Assembly (NCBI GenBank): GCA_963377175.1
Contig: CAUJNA010003777.1
Span: 132,109-196,108 of the forward strand
Length of the DNA: 64,000 nt
Source: Effrenium voratum
Lineage: Eukaryota > Sar > Dinophyceae > Suessiales > Symbiodiniaceae
Direction: 5' to 3'
The notes beneath the pieces were generated by a model. It made no database searches. It saw only the letters and a list, made by a program, of their open reading frames with translations, and was not told the origin of the DNA. The first letter of the stretch is position 1, and each line of letters opens with the position of its first letter. The position numbers were made by a program, and so were the translations under genes. Below are positions 11,930 through 23,290 of the stretch, piece after piece.

Positions 11930-14900
11930 GTCCCTTTGGAATTGTCCCCTTGCCCCCTTCCCCTCTGAGATTTTTGCCCCCCTTTCTTTGTTGAGATCCA
12001 TTCCCCCTTTCCGCCCTAAGGCCTTTTCTCCCTCTGATTTTTCCCTTTTCCTCCCTAAGATGTTTTCCCCCCTCTCCCTGTTGAGATCCTTTCCCCCCTT
12101 TCCCCCCTAAGGCCTTTTCCCCCCTGAGATATTCTCCCTTTTCCTCCCTTTCCCCCACTTTCCCCCCTACGGCCTTTTCCCCCCTTTGCCCCCTACGGCC
12201 TTTCCCCCCGCTGAGATCTTCTCCCTATTCCTCCTTAAGATCCTTTGCCCCCTTTCCCTGTTGAGATCCTTTCCCCCCTTCCCTTTAAGGCCTTTCCAGA
12301 TCTTCTCCCTTTTCCTTCCTAAGATTGTTTTCCCCCTTTCCCTGTTGAGATCCTTCCCACCCTTTCCCCCCTCAGGTCTTTCCCCCCTGAGAGCTTCTCC
12401 CTTTTCCTTCCTTAGATCTTTCCCCCCTTTCCCTGTTGGCCTTTTTTTCCCAGATCTTCTCCCTTTCCTCCCTAAGATCTTTTCCACCCCTTTCCCTGTT
12501 GAGATCATTTCTCCCCTTTCCCCCCTACGGCCTTTGCCCCCAGATCTTCTCCCTTTCCTCCCTAAGATCTTTCCCCCCCTTTCCCTGCTCAGATCCTTTC
12601 CCCCCTTTCCCCCCTAAGGCCTTTCCCCCCCTGAGATCTTCTCCCTTTTCCTCCCTAAGATCTTTTGCCACCTTTCCCTGTTGAGATCCATTCCCCCTTT
12701 CCCCCCTAAGGCCCTTTCTCCCTCTGAGTTTTTCCCTTTTCCTCCCTACGATGTTTTCCCCCCTCTCCCTGTTGAGATCCTTTCCCTCCTTTCCCCCCTA
12801 AGGCCTTTTTTCCTCCGCGATCTTCCCCCTTTTCCTTCCTAAGATCTTTTCCCCCCTTTCCTTGTTGAGATCCTTTCCCGCCCTTTCCCCCCTAAGGCGT
12901 TTTCCCCCCCAAGATCTTCTCCCTTTTCCTCCCTAAGATCCTTTGCCCCCTTTCCCTGTTGAGGTCCTTTCCCCTCTTTCCCCCCTAAGGCCTTTCCCCC
13001 CCTGAGATCTTTTTCCTTGTCCTCCCCAAGATCTTTTCCCTTGGTTGAGATCCTTTCCCCCTTTCCCCCCAAGATCTTCTCCCTTTTCCTCCCTAAGATC
13101 CTCTCCCACCTTTCCCTGTTGAGCTCCTTTCCCCCTTTTCCCCCTAAGGCCTTTTCAGATCTTCTCCCTTTTCCTCCCGAAGGTCCTTTGCCCCCTTTCC
13201 CTGTTGAGATCCTTTCCCCCTTTCCCCCCTAAGGCCTTTTCCCTGCCTGGGATCTTCTCCCTTTCCTCACTGAGATCTTTCCCCCCCTTTCCCTGTTGAG
13301 ATCCTTTCCCTCCTTTCCTTCCTAAGGCCTTTCCCCCCGCTGAGATCTTCTCCCTATTCCTCCTTAAGATCCTGTGCCTCCTTTCCCCGTTGAGATCCTT
13401 TCCCTTTTCCTTCCTAAGATTGTTTCTTCCCTTTCCCTGTTGAGATCCTTCCCACCCTTTCCCGCCTAAGGCCTTTCCCCCCTGAGAGCTTCTCCCTTTT
13501 GCTTCCTTAGATCTTTCCCCCCTTTCCCTGTTGGCCTTTTTTCCCCCAGATCTTCTCCCTTTCCTCCCTAAGATCTTTTCCACCCCTTCCCTGTTGAGAT
13601 CATTTCTCCCCTTTCCCCTCTAAGGCCTTTGTCCCCAGATCTTCCCCCTTTCCTCCCTAAGATCTTTCCCCCCCCCCTTTCCCTGCTGAGATCCTTTTCC
13701 CCCTTTCCCCCCGAAGGCCTTTCCCCCCCCTGAGAGCTTCTCCCTTTTCCTTCCGAAGTTCTTTTCCCCCCTTTCCCTGTTAGGCTTTCCCCCCTAAGTC
13801 CTTTTCTCCCAGATCGTCTCCCTTTCCTCCCTAAGATCTTCCCCCCCCTTTCCTCCTTAAGATTTTTCCCACCCTTTCCCTGTTGAGATCCTTTCCCCCC
13901 TTTCCCTCCCAAGGCCTTTCCCCCCCCTGAGAGCTTCTCCCTTTTCCTTCCTAAGATCTTTTCCCCCCTTTCCGTGTTGGGCTTTCCCCCCTAAGTCCTT
14001 TTCTCCCAGATCTTCTCCCTTTCCTCCCTAAGATCTTCCCCCCCCCCTTTCCTTCCTAAGATTGTTTCCCCCCTTTCCCTGTTGAGATCCTTCTTCCCCC
14101 CTTGAGAGCTTCTCCTTCCTTAGATCTTTCCCTTCTGTCCCTGTTGGCCTTTTTTCCCCCAGATCTTCTCCCTTTCCTCCCTAAGATCTTTTCCACCCCT
14201 TTCCCTGTTGAGATCATTTCTCCCCTTTCCCCCCTAAGGCCTTTGCCCCCAGATCTTCTCCCTTTCCTCCCTGTTCCCTGCTCAGATCCTTTCCCCCCTT
14301 TCCCCCCTAAGGCCTTTCCCCCCCTGAGATCTTCTCCCTTTTCCTCCCTAAGATCTTTTGCATTTTTTTCCTGTTGAGATCCTTTCCCCCCTTTCCCCCC
14401 TAAGGCCTTTCCCCCCCTGAGATCTTCTCCCTTGTCCTCCCCAAGATCTTTTCCCTTGGTTGAGATCCTTTCCCCCTTTCCCCCCAAGATCTTCTCCCTT
14501 TCCTCCCTAAGATCTTTTCCACCCCTTTCCCTGTTGAGATCATTTCTCCCCTTTCCCCCCTAAGGCCTTTTTGCCCCAGATCTTCTGCTTTTCCTCCCGA
14601 AGATCCTTTGCCCCCTTTCCCTGTTGAGATCCTTTCCCCCTTTCCCCCCTAAGGCCTTTTCCCTGCCTGGGATCTTCTCCCTTTCCTCACTGAGATCTTT
14701 CCCCCCCTTTCCCTGTTGAGATCCTTTCCCTCCTTTCCTTCCTAAGGCCTTTCCCCCCGCTGAGGTCTTCTCCCTATTCCTCCTTAAGATCCTTTGCCTC
14801 CTTTGCCCGTTGAGATCCTTTCCCTTCTTCCCTTTAAGGCTTTCCAGATCTTCTCCCTTTTCCTTCCTAAGATTGTTTCCCCTCTTTCCCTGTTGAGATC

Positions 14901-16640
14901 CTTCCCGCCCTTTCCCGCCTAAGGCCTTTCCCCCCCTGAGATATTCTCCCTTTTCCTTCCTTAGATCTTTCCCCCCTTTACCTGTTGGCCTTTTTTCCCC
15001 CAGATCTTCCTTGTTTCCTCCCTAAGATCTTTTCCACTGTTGAGATCATTTCTCCCCTTTCCCCTCTAAGGCCTTGGTCCCCAGATCTTCTCCCTTTCCT
15101 CCCTAAGATCTTCCCCCCCCCCCCCTTTCCCTGCTGAGATCCTTTTCCCCCTTTCCCCCCGAAGGCCTTTCCCCCCCCTGAGAGCTTCTCCCTTTCCTTC
15201 CGAAGATCTTTTCCCCCCCTTTCCCTGTTAGGCTTTCCCCCCTAAGTCCTTTTCTCCCAGATCGTCTCCCTTTCCTCCCTAAGATCTTCCCCCCCCCTTT
15301 CCTCCTTAAGATCTTTCCCACCCTTTCCCTGTTGAGATCCTTTCCCCCCTTTCCCCTTTCCCCCCCCTGAGAGCTTCTCCCTTTTCCTTCCTAAGATCTT
15401 TTCCACCATTTCCCTGTTGGGCTTTCCCCCCTAAGTCCTTTTCTCCCAGATCTTCTCCCTTTCCTCCCTAAGATCTTCCCCCCCCTTTCCTTCCTAAGAT
15501 TGTTTCCCCCCTTTCCCTGTTGAGATCCTTCTTCCCCCCTTGAGAGCTTCTCCTTCCTTAGATCTTTCCCCCCTTTCCCTGTTGGCCTTTTTTCCCCCAG
15601 ATCTTCTCCCTTTCCTCCCTAAGATCTGTTCCACCCCTTTCCCTGTTGAGATCATTTCTCCCCTTTCCCCCCTAAGGCCTTTGTCCCCAGATCTTCTCCC
15701 TTTCCTCCCCAAGATCTTTCCCCCCCCCCCCCTTTCCCTGCTGAGATCCTTTTCCCCCTTTCCCCCCTAAGGCCTTTCCCCCCCCGAGAGCTTCTCCCTT
15801 TTCCTTCCTAAATCTTTTCCCCCCTTTCCCTGTTGGGCTTTCCCCCCTAAGTCCTTTTCTCCCAGATCTTCTCCCTTTCCTCCCTAAGAGATCTTCCCCC
15901 CCCCTTTCCTCCCTAAGATCTTTCCCACCCTTTCCCTGTTGAGATCCTTTCCCCCCTTTCCCTCCCAAGGCCTTTCCCCCCCTGAGAGCTTCTCCCTTTT
16001 CCTTCCTAAGATCTTTTCCCCCCTTTCCCTGTTGGCCTTTTTTCCCCAGATCTTCTCCCTTTCCTCCCTAAGATCTTTTCCACCCCTTTCCCTGTTGAGA
16101 TCATTTCTCCCCTTTCCCCCCTAAGGCCTTTTTGATCCAGATCTTCTGCCTTTCCTCCCTAAGATCTTTCCCCCCCCCCCAGTTCCCTGTTGAGATCATT
16201 TATTTCCCCCCTTTTCCTTCTAAGGCCTTTTCCCACCCTCAGTTCTTCTCCCTTTTCCTCCCAAAGATCTTTCCCCCCCTTTCCTCCCTAAGTCCTTTTC
16301 CCTGAGTTCGTCTCCCTTTGCCTCCCTAAGATCTTTTCCCCCCTTTCCCGCTTAAGATCCTTTCCCCCGTTTCCCCCCTAAGGCCTTTTCCCCCCAAGAT
16401 CTCCACCCTTCTCTTCCCAAAGTCTTTTTCCCCCTTTCCCGTTTGAGATCCTGTCCCCCCATTGCCCCTTAGGGCCTGTTCCCCCCAAGAAAGATTTCCC
16501 TTTTCCTCCCAAAGATCTTTTCCCCCCTTTCCCCCTTAAGGCATTTTTTCCCCAGATCTTCTCCCTTTCCTCCCTGAGATCTTTCCCCCCCTTTCGCTGT
16601 TGAGATCCTTTCCCCCTTTCCCCCCTTCATTTCCTTCACC
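11930..16640. repeat. 4.7 kb polypyrimidine/polypurine minisatellite
   Basis: The + strand is almost entirely C and T, punctuated by GTTGAGATC, CTAAGGCC, GAGATCTTC and CTAAGATC. About four 25 bp sub-units (CCCTTTCCCTGTTGAGATCC, CCTTTCCCCCCTAAGGCCTT, and so on) alternate irregularly. A larger duplication is visible: the rare CCCTGCCTGGGATC at 13241 recurs at 14661, and CTCCCAGATCGTCTCC near 13806 recurs near 15254, an offset of 1.42-1.45 kb. The long open frames on both strands are low-complexity artefacts. Mirror-symmetric homopurine tracts of this kind can form triplex (H-DNA). Confidence 0.95.
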
Positions 16641-17472
16641 AGCATGGGCAACATCCCCAGCATCACTTGCATCATCCGCATCCTTGGCAGGCGCTGATGC
16701 GGATGATGCAGGTGATGCTGGCGATGTGCCGCTGGAGCTGCTAAGGATGCGACAGCGCACCCGGGGGGAATCGAACACCCCAATGTTTTTGACAAACTGA
16801 GTTGCGCAAGCCCGCACAATGAACAGATTTAGTGAAGCGTCTTCGAATCACCGCGTGGTACGTGGACCCCCCCCCCCCCGCAACAGTCTGAAATGGTGCC
16901 CCTGGGGAGGGGTCAGGGGAGGGGTAACAGGTAAAGAGGTAAGGAGCATTTTTTGTGTCCAACACGCCGTCTGTTGTCGGCGGACTTGTTGTTTGCTTGC
17001 CCTGTTGTTCTAACGGGATACAGTCATGACCGGTGAAGACATGTATTGGTGTTGTTTAGATGTCTCCCTTGTGGATTTAAAGGAACATGACCATGATATT
17101 TTAGATGGCACGGAAAACGCCAATGGAAATCTGGGCGCTGTATCCAACGCATCAGTTTCCGCGGAGCATGGCGCGTCTGTTTTTTGTTTGACCGCGGGAA
17201 GAGGAGGGGTCTCGTTCTCGTGCTCAATGAATGGGCGACCTCGCGCGGCTGCCAAGCAGTTCCGGAGAGTGTTAATTAGGAGAAGACACCGTGGCTCTAG
17301 CATGCTTTAAGCATGCTTTTCGGCGGGAAGGAAGCTGACAGGGCCCACACATCAGAGAAAGATATACGCCAAGGGTGTTTTCAACTGCGGGCTCCAGGGA
17401 AAGCTTCCTTGCAATCCTTCTCCCAGTAGATCCGACATTCGCAGGCCGATGCCCAGTTGAAGCTTTGGGATG
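16641..17472. other. Region between minisatellite and TIR element
   Basis: Begins with a strong hairpin (16651-16727), then a C-run at 16868-16880 and a short palindrome AGCATGCTT-T-AAGCATGCT at 17299-17317. No exon with splice support was seen. Confidence 0.45.
16651..16727. repeat. Hairpin with 32 bp arms
   Basis: Arms 16651-16682 and 16696-16727 pair with two mismatches around a 13 nt loop (16683-16695). The core is GCATCATCCGCATC / GATGCGGATGATGC. It sits immediately at the right edge of the pyrimidine array. Confidence 0.8.
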
Positions 17473-17967
17473 TACCCAACGAATCCGTCAAGACAATTAG
17501 AGAGTCCCACGGTAAAAATTAACTTTCACGGCAATTCCCATTTCGCGGCAATTAGTGACTTCTTAATTGACTTGCAAAATTAACTTTTCACGGCAACGGC
17601 AACGGCAACGGCAAAAAAACGCGGCAACAAAAACGGCAACGGCAACGGCAACGGCAACGGCTATTTTGGAAGTAGTTACTGCGAAACTACTGCACTGGAG
17701 CTAATCCGCAGTAGTTTGGAGCTAACTACTGCGAAACTACTGCGCTGAGATAATTTCGCAGTCGTTTGGAAGGAATTATTGCGAAACTACTGCACCTTGC
17801 CAAACAGCCACGGCAACAGCCACGGCAATTTCCCCGGTAAAAAATTAACTTTTCGCGGCAACGGCAACGGCAACGGCAACGGTAAAAAAACTGCCCACGG
17901 TAAAAAATAGCTTTCACGGTAAAAAATGTCTTGCCCCCGCTAATTGTCTTGACGGATTCACAGGGTA
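17473..17967. mobile_element. Non-autonomous TIR element (MITE-like), 495 bp
   Basis: Terminal inverted repeats 17473-17500 and 17940-17967: TACCC, three variable bases, then GAATCCGTCAAGACAATTAG on the left and its exact reverse complement on the right. TACCC/GGGTA ends can be read as a TA target duplication around CCC...GGG. The flanks also share GATG (GATGTACC including TIR bases on the left). The interior is mostly (ACGGCA)n hexamer arrays at about 17590-17660 and 17855-17885, plus a three-fold motif containing CTACTGCGAAACTACTGC. There is no transposase frame, so it must depend on another element. Confidence 0.75.
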
Positions 17968-20330
17968 GATGTACCGCCCTTTGTCTCTCCCTTGGCCCAG
18001 TTAATGCGTCGTTGCCTCAGGCGTGCCTTCTTTTTCCTGGCTGCCAATAAGTCAGACGAGCTGAGAGGTTGGTGACGAAGTGGGGCGTACGGCGAATTCG
18101 CACGGCTCCGGAGCCGGCGCGCAGTACGCCGATTTTCCCCCCGCCCGATCTCATCGTGAGAAGCGGGCGGGTGGCCAGTTGCCAGGGAGGCGACTTGAGG
18201 GCCCAGTGAGGGTTCAATCGTGCCGGCTTGGGCTTCCAGTTTCTACGCGATAGCAGGGCAAGCAACCAAGTCGCTAAAATCTACTGTAGCAATTATACTG
18301 GCTTGTCCAGCCATAGAGGTGTTCACTTGAACTATTATGGTGGCTAAAGATGGTCCGCCAAAAATACGGTTCTCTTTTTCTACAAGAGTTGCTGAGCAAC
18401 TGGGAAAGGTTGGCCAAAAGCACGGAGGCAATTTTCAATCTTCAGCCATAGGTGAACGCATCGTTGCAGACCCAAATGGTTCAAGGTGTCTTTTTTGAGG
18501 CGACGTTGTTTTGACGGGAAACAAAATCGAACAGCCCCAGAAACCAAGATAGACCCCTACGAGGTTTTTGTTCACAACTTCAGCCCCGCGGCCGTCGCAC
18601 CGTCGCTTTCGGCAAGTGCCCGTCTTGTACAGAGGATAGTTCGCCGGCGACCCTTGCCCAGCACCTTTGGAATCAACGCGATGCTTTGTTTGGTTTATCG
18701 CTGTGGGTGTGTGGCTTTTTGAGGGTGCCCTTTTTGGCTTGGGTTGGCGGCGTGTAGCCTAAAGAGGGTGCAGATGCACATGACTTGCTTGGTTCCAGGG
18801 CTATGAAGGTTGCGCACAGAGAGTGTTGACCATGGCGCACATGTGGCTGCACGATATGCTCCAAAGAAACATGCGTCTTGCGACGTGGTTGGTCCCATGC
18901 CCGAAAGTGTTGCTGTCTGTGCATATTCAGGTTGACATCGCAACCAAGTGATTGGGTGTGTCTTTCTGTATGAAACCCCTCAAAATGGGTTGGTTTTCCT
19001 GTGGTTTCCCTTGAAAACCAACCAGCAGGGGTTCCCCCCCAAAAAAAGCTCAGGTGATATCCCCAACATGCGGTGCTCTTTTTAGTACTCGCACCACCCC
19101 ACACCCCTCGCAGAACCTGGTGGAACCCTGGTGGAACCCTCGTGGAACTTTCGTGGAACCTTACCTCAGAGCCCCGGACCACCCCGGAGCCTATCTGGGC
19201 TGAGACCCCAGCAGCTGTTGGGGAAAAACTGATTCCTTGGGAAACCAATTAAACCCCCCCATTCCGAAGGTGCTGAGGCTCGGCAGAGGTCGCCGAAGCG
19301 CGGGCTCGTAGCGCCGAAGCCCGCCAGGGACGAATCTGTGTGGATGGCGCCGAATCGGTGCGCGGGTTGAGACATGAAAAGAGGAAGGCGCGCGGTGTGG
19401 AAGCTTCCAGCCCCGAAATGGGAAGAGGGTCCTGTTTGAAGGGGAACAGGCTGGGTTTTATGGAATCGAAAAAATGTGGGCAGCACGGTTGGTACAGTGG
19501 ATTGATTCCCTGCAAGGGAACCCAGTTTACCCTTGTTTCTACCTGCAATTTGTGTGGAGTTAACCGTAGTGTGCCCGCACATTGACTTCCAATAGGGTTG
19601 TTCTTGCGCTTGCCTTTGCGCTGCGATGGATGAAACTCCAAACGAATATTGGGACAAAGCATCTACTACCAACTTGTGCAGGGTGTTGTCATCCACAACA
19701 AATCTCAGGAATTGAAGGAGCAGCGCCCAAGACCCATTGATCCCATGTTGACTTTGGGTTCTACTCGCATTCTTGGAGAAGTGGGTGATATTTCCCTTTC
19801 TAAAGCCCATGTGAAACCAGGTCGTAGAACCACTCAAACAGCCAAGAGGGGTCTCGGCGCTGCTCAAGTCGTGATTCCGTGACGAGCCAGCGCCTGCCAG
19901 GTGCTACGACGGCGTGCAAGAAATGATACCTGATGAAGAGGTCATGAGCATCGAGGCGGGGAAAGTGCGGGGAAGAAGCGCTCGCCCCTCTCGCAAAATC
20001 ACATTGAAAAGGAGATCCCTCTAGCAATTTTGGCATTGGACATGCCAACGGTGTGCCCATGTCTGAAAAGCGCTTTCTTGGTGGTGGCCCGCAAAAGATC
20101 GTCAACTCCAAAGAGGGTTTCAATGTGTCTTTTTTCTGCTAGGGTCACAGGCAACTGGGAGACCACGGGTGGTCATGATTTGCAGTTAGAGATGGGGTCA
20201 TTCTTAAAAAATAAGCTCAGGCGATACCCCCAACAGCACCACACCCTCCCAGAATCGAATCCTCGCGGAACGCACCACGACCGGTTTTGCTGAGGATGCC
20301 GTGTTGTAACTTTGTAAAGCAAAGCTAAGA
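17968..20330. other. No supported exon; scattered short repeats
   Basis: A minus-strand frame at 18017-18265 (contains RRNWKPKPARLNPHWALKSP) has strikingly protein-like composition, but I cannot name it and see no splice sites. Two related segments, 19045-19185 and 20208-20275, share GCTCAGG-GATA-CCCCAAC followed by TGGAAC-type motifs. This looks like repeat-derived DNA. Confidence 0.35.
19045..19185. repeat. TGGAACC-rich dispersed repeat
   Basis: GCTCAGGTGATATCCCCAAC, then GCAGAACCTGGTGGAACC and three further GTGGAAC units. Related copies lie at 20208-20275 (GCTCAGGCGATACCCCCAAC) and 20867-20915, with a degenerate TGGAACC cluster at 21170-21220. Confidence 0.6.
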
Positions 20331-20334
20331 GTGA

Positions 20335-20830
20335 CAACGCAATCGCGCCCTGATCGGGGCCCGACGGCGCAATCGGGGCCCGATCGGGCCGACGGTGCAA
20401 TCGGGGCCCGATCGGGGCCCGACGGTGCAATCGGGGCCCGAGCGAGGCCCGACGGCGCAATCGGGCCCCGACCGGGGCGCGATGTGTCCCGTGGTGCAAG
20501 CGGGCTCCCACCAACCCCAGCCACTCAACGCCGGTTTTGTGTATCCAGCAACTAGGCCATGCCAGCTTGGTACAGTTGACGCGGCCCGACTGAGTCCGGC
20601 CCCGATCGGGGCCCGACGGCGCAATGGGGGCCCGCTCGGGGCCCGACGGCGCAATCGGGGCCCGATCAGGGGCCCGACGGTGCAATCGGGGCCCGATCAA
20701 TCGGGGCCCGACGCCGCGATGTGTCCCGTGGTGCAAGCGGGCTGCCACGGCCCCGATCGGGGCCCGACGGCGCAATCGGGCCCGATCGGGCCCCAACGGT
20801 GCAATCGGGCCCCGACGGCGCATTGCCCGC
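20335..20830. repeat. GC-rich minisatellite of GGGGCCCGA units
   Basis: Repeats of GCAATCGGGGCCCGATCG and GGGCCCGACGGTGCAATCGG with variable spacing. A 26 bp segment, GATGTGTCCCGTGGTGCAAG plus CGGGCT, interrupts it twice (20481-20506 and 20718-20743). All frames stay open because the unit lacks stop codons, so the Gly/Pro/Arg/Ala frames are not evidence of genes. Confidence 0.9.
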
Positions 20831-21224
20831 CCGGTGAACCTCGCACACTTTCCTCAGGGCTGCCCCATAGCTTTTGCAGAACCTGGTGGAAACCTCGTGG
20901 AGCTTTTTTGGAACCCAAAGCCTAAGCCATACTCAGTAATGCCAAGCATTTACTCTGCTGCACAGTGAGAGTCCCGCAGCAACGTGATTTGATTTGCAAC
21001 AAAGCCAACACTTCGGGCCGCACTGCCTGAAGAAGTGAGCAAGTGACAAAACATTGAAAGTGTGCTGAGAACCATGAACTTCGGTTTTGCTTAGTGTTCC
21101 GCCCATGAGCAAGGCGATCTTCTGAGCAAACGACGGGCGCACGACATATTGTGTTTCTTTAGGGCAAACCATGGAACCTTGCGAAACCTTTGTGGAACCT
21201 TTTGGTGCCTTGTGGAACCCTTGT

Positions 21225-21400
21225 GAGGGGAAGGGGCGCGAGTCAGCTTAGTCAGCTTTGGGGGGGTGTGCAGCGCAAAGAGGAAGGGGCGCGAGTCAGC
21301 TTAGTCAGCTTTGGGGGGGGGGTGTGAAGGGGAAGGGGCGCGAGTCAGCTTAGTCAGCTTTGGGGGGGCGCAAAGAGGAAGGGGCGCGAGTCGTTCCAGC
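21225..21400. repeat. Tandem repeat of about 48-53 bp ending at the gap
   Basis: Four successive units of AAGGGGCGCGAGTCAGCTTA followed by GTCAGCTTTGGGGGGG, starting near 21231, 21284, 21332 and 21380. The last is cut by the assembly gap. Confidence 0.85.
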
Positions 21401-21500
21401 NNNNNNNNNNNNNNNNNNNNNNNNNNNNNNNNNNNNNNNNNNNNNNNNNNNNNNNNNNNNNNNNNNNNNNNNNNNNNNNNNNNNNNNNNNNNNNNNNNNN
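21401..21500. other. Assembly gap (100 N)
   Basis: Exactly 100 Ns, the usual placeholder for a gap of unknown size. Tandem repeats of two different kinds abut it on either side, so the true sequence is probably a longer collapsed array. Confidence 0.98.
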
Positions 21501-23290
21501 AAACCAATGTTGAAACATAGTCACTATCACTAGTCACATATCTGTTTGTCACTATCACTAGTCACATAGGTTGAAACCAATGTTGAAACATAGTCACTAC
21601 CACTAGTCACATATCTGTCTGTCACTATCACTAGTCACATAGGTTGAAACCAATGGTTGAACCATCGTCACTTCACTGGTCACATATCTGTATGTCACTA
21701 TCACTAGTCACATAGGTTGAAACCAATGGTTGAAACATAGTCACTATCACTAGTCACATATCTGTCTGTCACTATCACTAGTCACATAGGTTGAAACCAA
21801 TGTTGAAACATAGTCACTATCACTAGTCACATATCTGTTTGTCACTATCACTAGTCACATAGGTTGAAACCAATGTTGAAACATAGTCACTACCACTAGT
21901 CACATATCTGTCTGTCACTATCACTAGTCACATAGGTTGAAACCAATGGTTGAACCATCGTCACTTCACTGGTCACATATCTGTATGTCACTATCACTAG
22001 TCACATAGGTTGAAACCAATGGTTGAAACATAGTCACTATCACTAGTCACATATCTGTCTGTCACTATCACTAGTCACATAGGTTGAAACCAATGTTGAA
22101 ACATAGTCACTATCACTAGTCACATATCTGTTTGTCACTATCACTAGTCACACAGGTTGAAGCCAATGTTGAAACATAGTCACTATCACTAGTCACATAT
22201 CTGTTTGTCACTATCACTAGTTACATAGGTTGAAACCAATGGTTGAAACATAGTCACTATCACTAGTCACATATCTGTCTGTCACTATCACTAGTCACAT
22301 AGGTTGAAGCCAATGTTGAAACATAGTCACTATCACTAGTCACATATCTGTCTGTCACTATCACTAGTCACATAGGTTGAAACCAATGGTTGAAACATAG
22401 TCACTATCACTAGTCACATATCTGTCTGTCACTATCACTAGTCACATAGGTTGAAACCAATGTTGAAACATAGTCACTATCACTAGTCAAATATCTGTCT
22501 GTCACTATCACTAGTCACACAGGTTGAAACCAATGTTAAAACATAGTCACTATCACTAGTCACACACCTGTCTGTCACTATCACTAGTCACATAGGTTGA
22601 AGCCAATGTTGAAACATAGTCACTATCACTAGTCACATATCTGTCTGTCACTATCACTAGTCACATAGGTTGAAACCAATGTTGAAACACAGTCACAATC
22701 ACTAGTCACATATCTGTCTGTCACTATCACTAGTCACATAGGTTGAAACAAATTTGAAACACAGTCACTATCACTAGTCACATATCTGTCTGTCACTGTC
22801 ACTAGTCACATAGGTGGAAACCAATGGTTGCAAGTTGAAACATAGTCACTATCACTAGTCACATATCTGTTTGTCACTATCACTAGTCACATAGGTTGAA
22901 ACCAATGTTGAAACATAGTCACTATCACTAGTCACATACTATCTAGTCTGGTTGGTTGAAACATAGTCACTAGTCACATAGGTCACTGAAACAAATGGCT
23001 CACTACTATCACTAGTCACATAGTCTGTCACTATCACTAGTCACATAGGTTGAAACAAATGGCTGAAACATAGTCACTATCACTAGTCACAAATCTGTCT
23101 GTCACTATCACTAGTCACATAGGTTGAAACCAATGTTGACACATAGTCACTATCACTAGTCACTTATTTGTCTGTCACTATCACTAGTCATATAGGTTGA
23201 AACCAATGTTGACACATAGTCACTATCACTAGTCACATTTCTGTTTGTCACTATCACTAGTCACATAGGTTGAAACCAATGGTCGAAACC
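21501..23290. repeat. 73 bp satellite array with 293 bp higher-order unit
   Basis: About 24 monomers. Each has GGTTGAAACCAATGTTGAAA, then CATAGTCACTATCACTAGTC, ACATATCTGTCTG and a second TCACTATCACTAGTCACATA. The half-unit GTCACTATCACTAGTCACAT occurs twice per monomer, 28 bp apart, and centres on the palindrome ACTAGT. The variant CCATCGTCACTTCACTGGTC recurs at 21662 and 21955, showing a higher-order period of 293 bp (four monomers). Order decays after about 22730. Confidence 0.95.

Noticed and set aside
16755..16805. tRNA-like T-arm on the minus strand (GTTCGATTC flanked by C/G runs)
   Set aside because: The arm has a mismatch, and no anticodon arm, D-arm or acceptor stem of proper length surrounds it.
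11922..16817. Many long Gly/Lys/Glu/Arg- and Pro/Phe/Ser/Leu-rich open frames
   Set aside because: They are translations of the pyrimidine/purine minisatellite; stops are rare there by composition and frames overlap on both strands.
18017..18265. 83-codon minus-strand frame with cloning-vector-like flavour (RRNW...)
   Set aside because: Sequence does not match lacZ-alpha on inspection; no evidence of vector contamination and no splice support.
20173..20968. 216-codon Arg/Pro/Ala/Gly frames on both strands
   Set aside because: All frames are open because the GC minisatellite unit has no stop codons.
21501..23290. CRISPR-like regular repeat array
   Set aside because: Tandem satellite without unique spacers; eukaryotic context.
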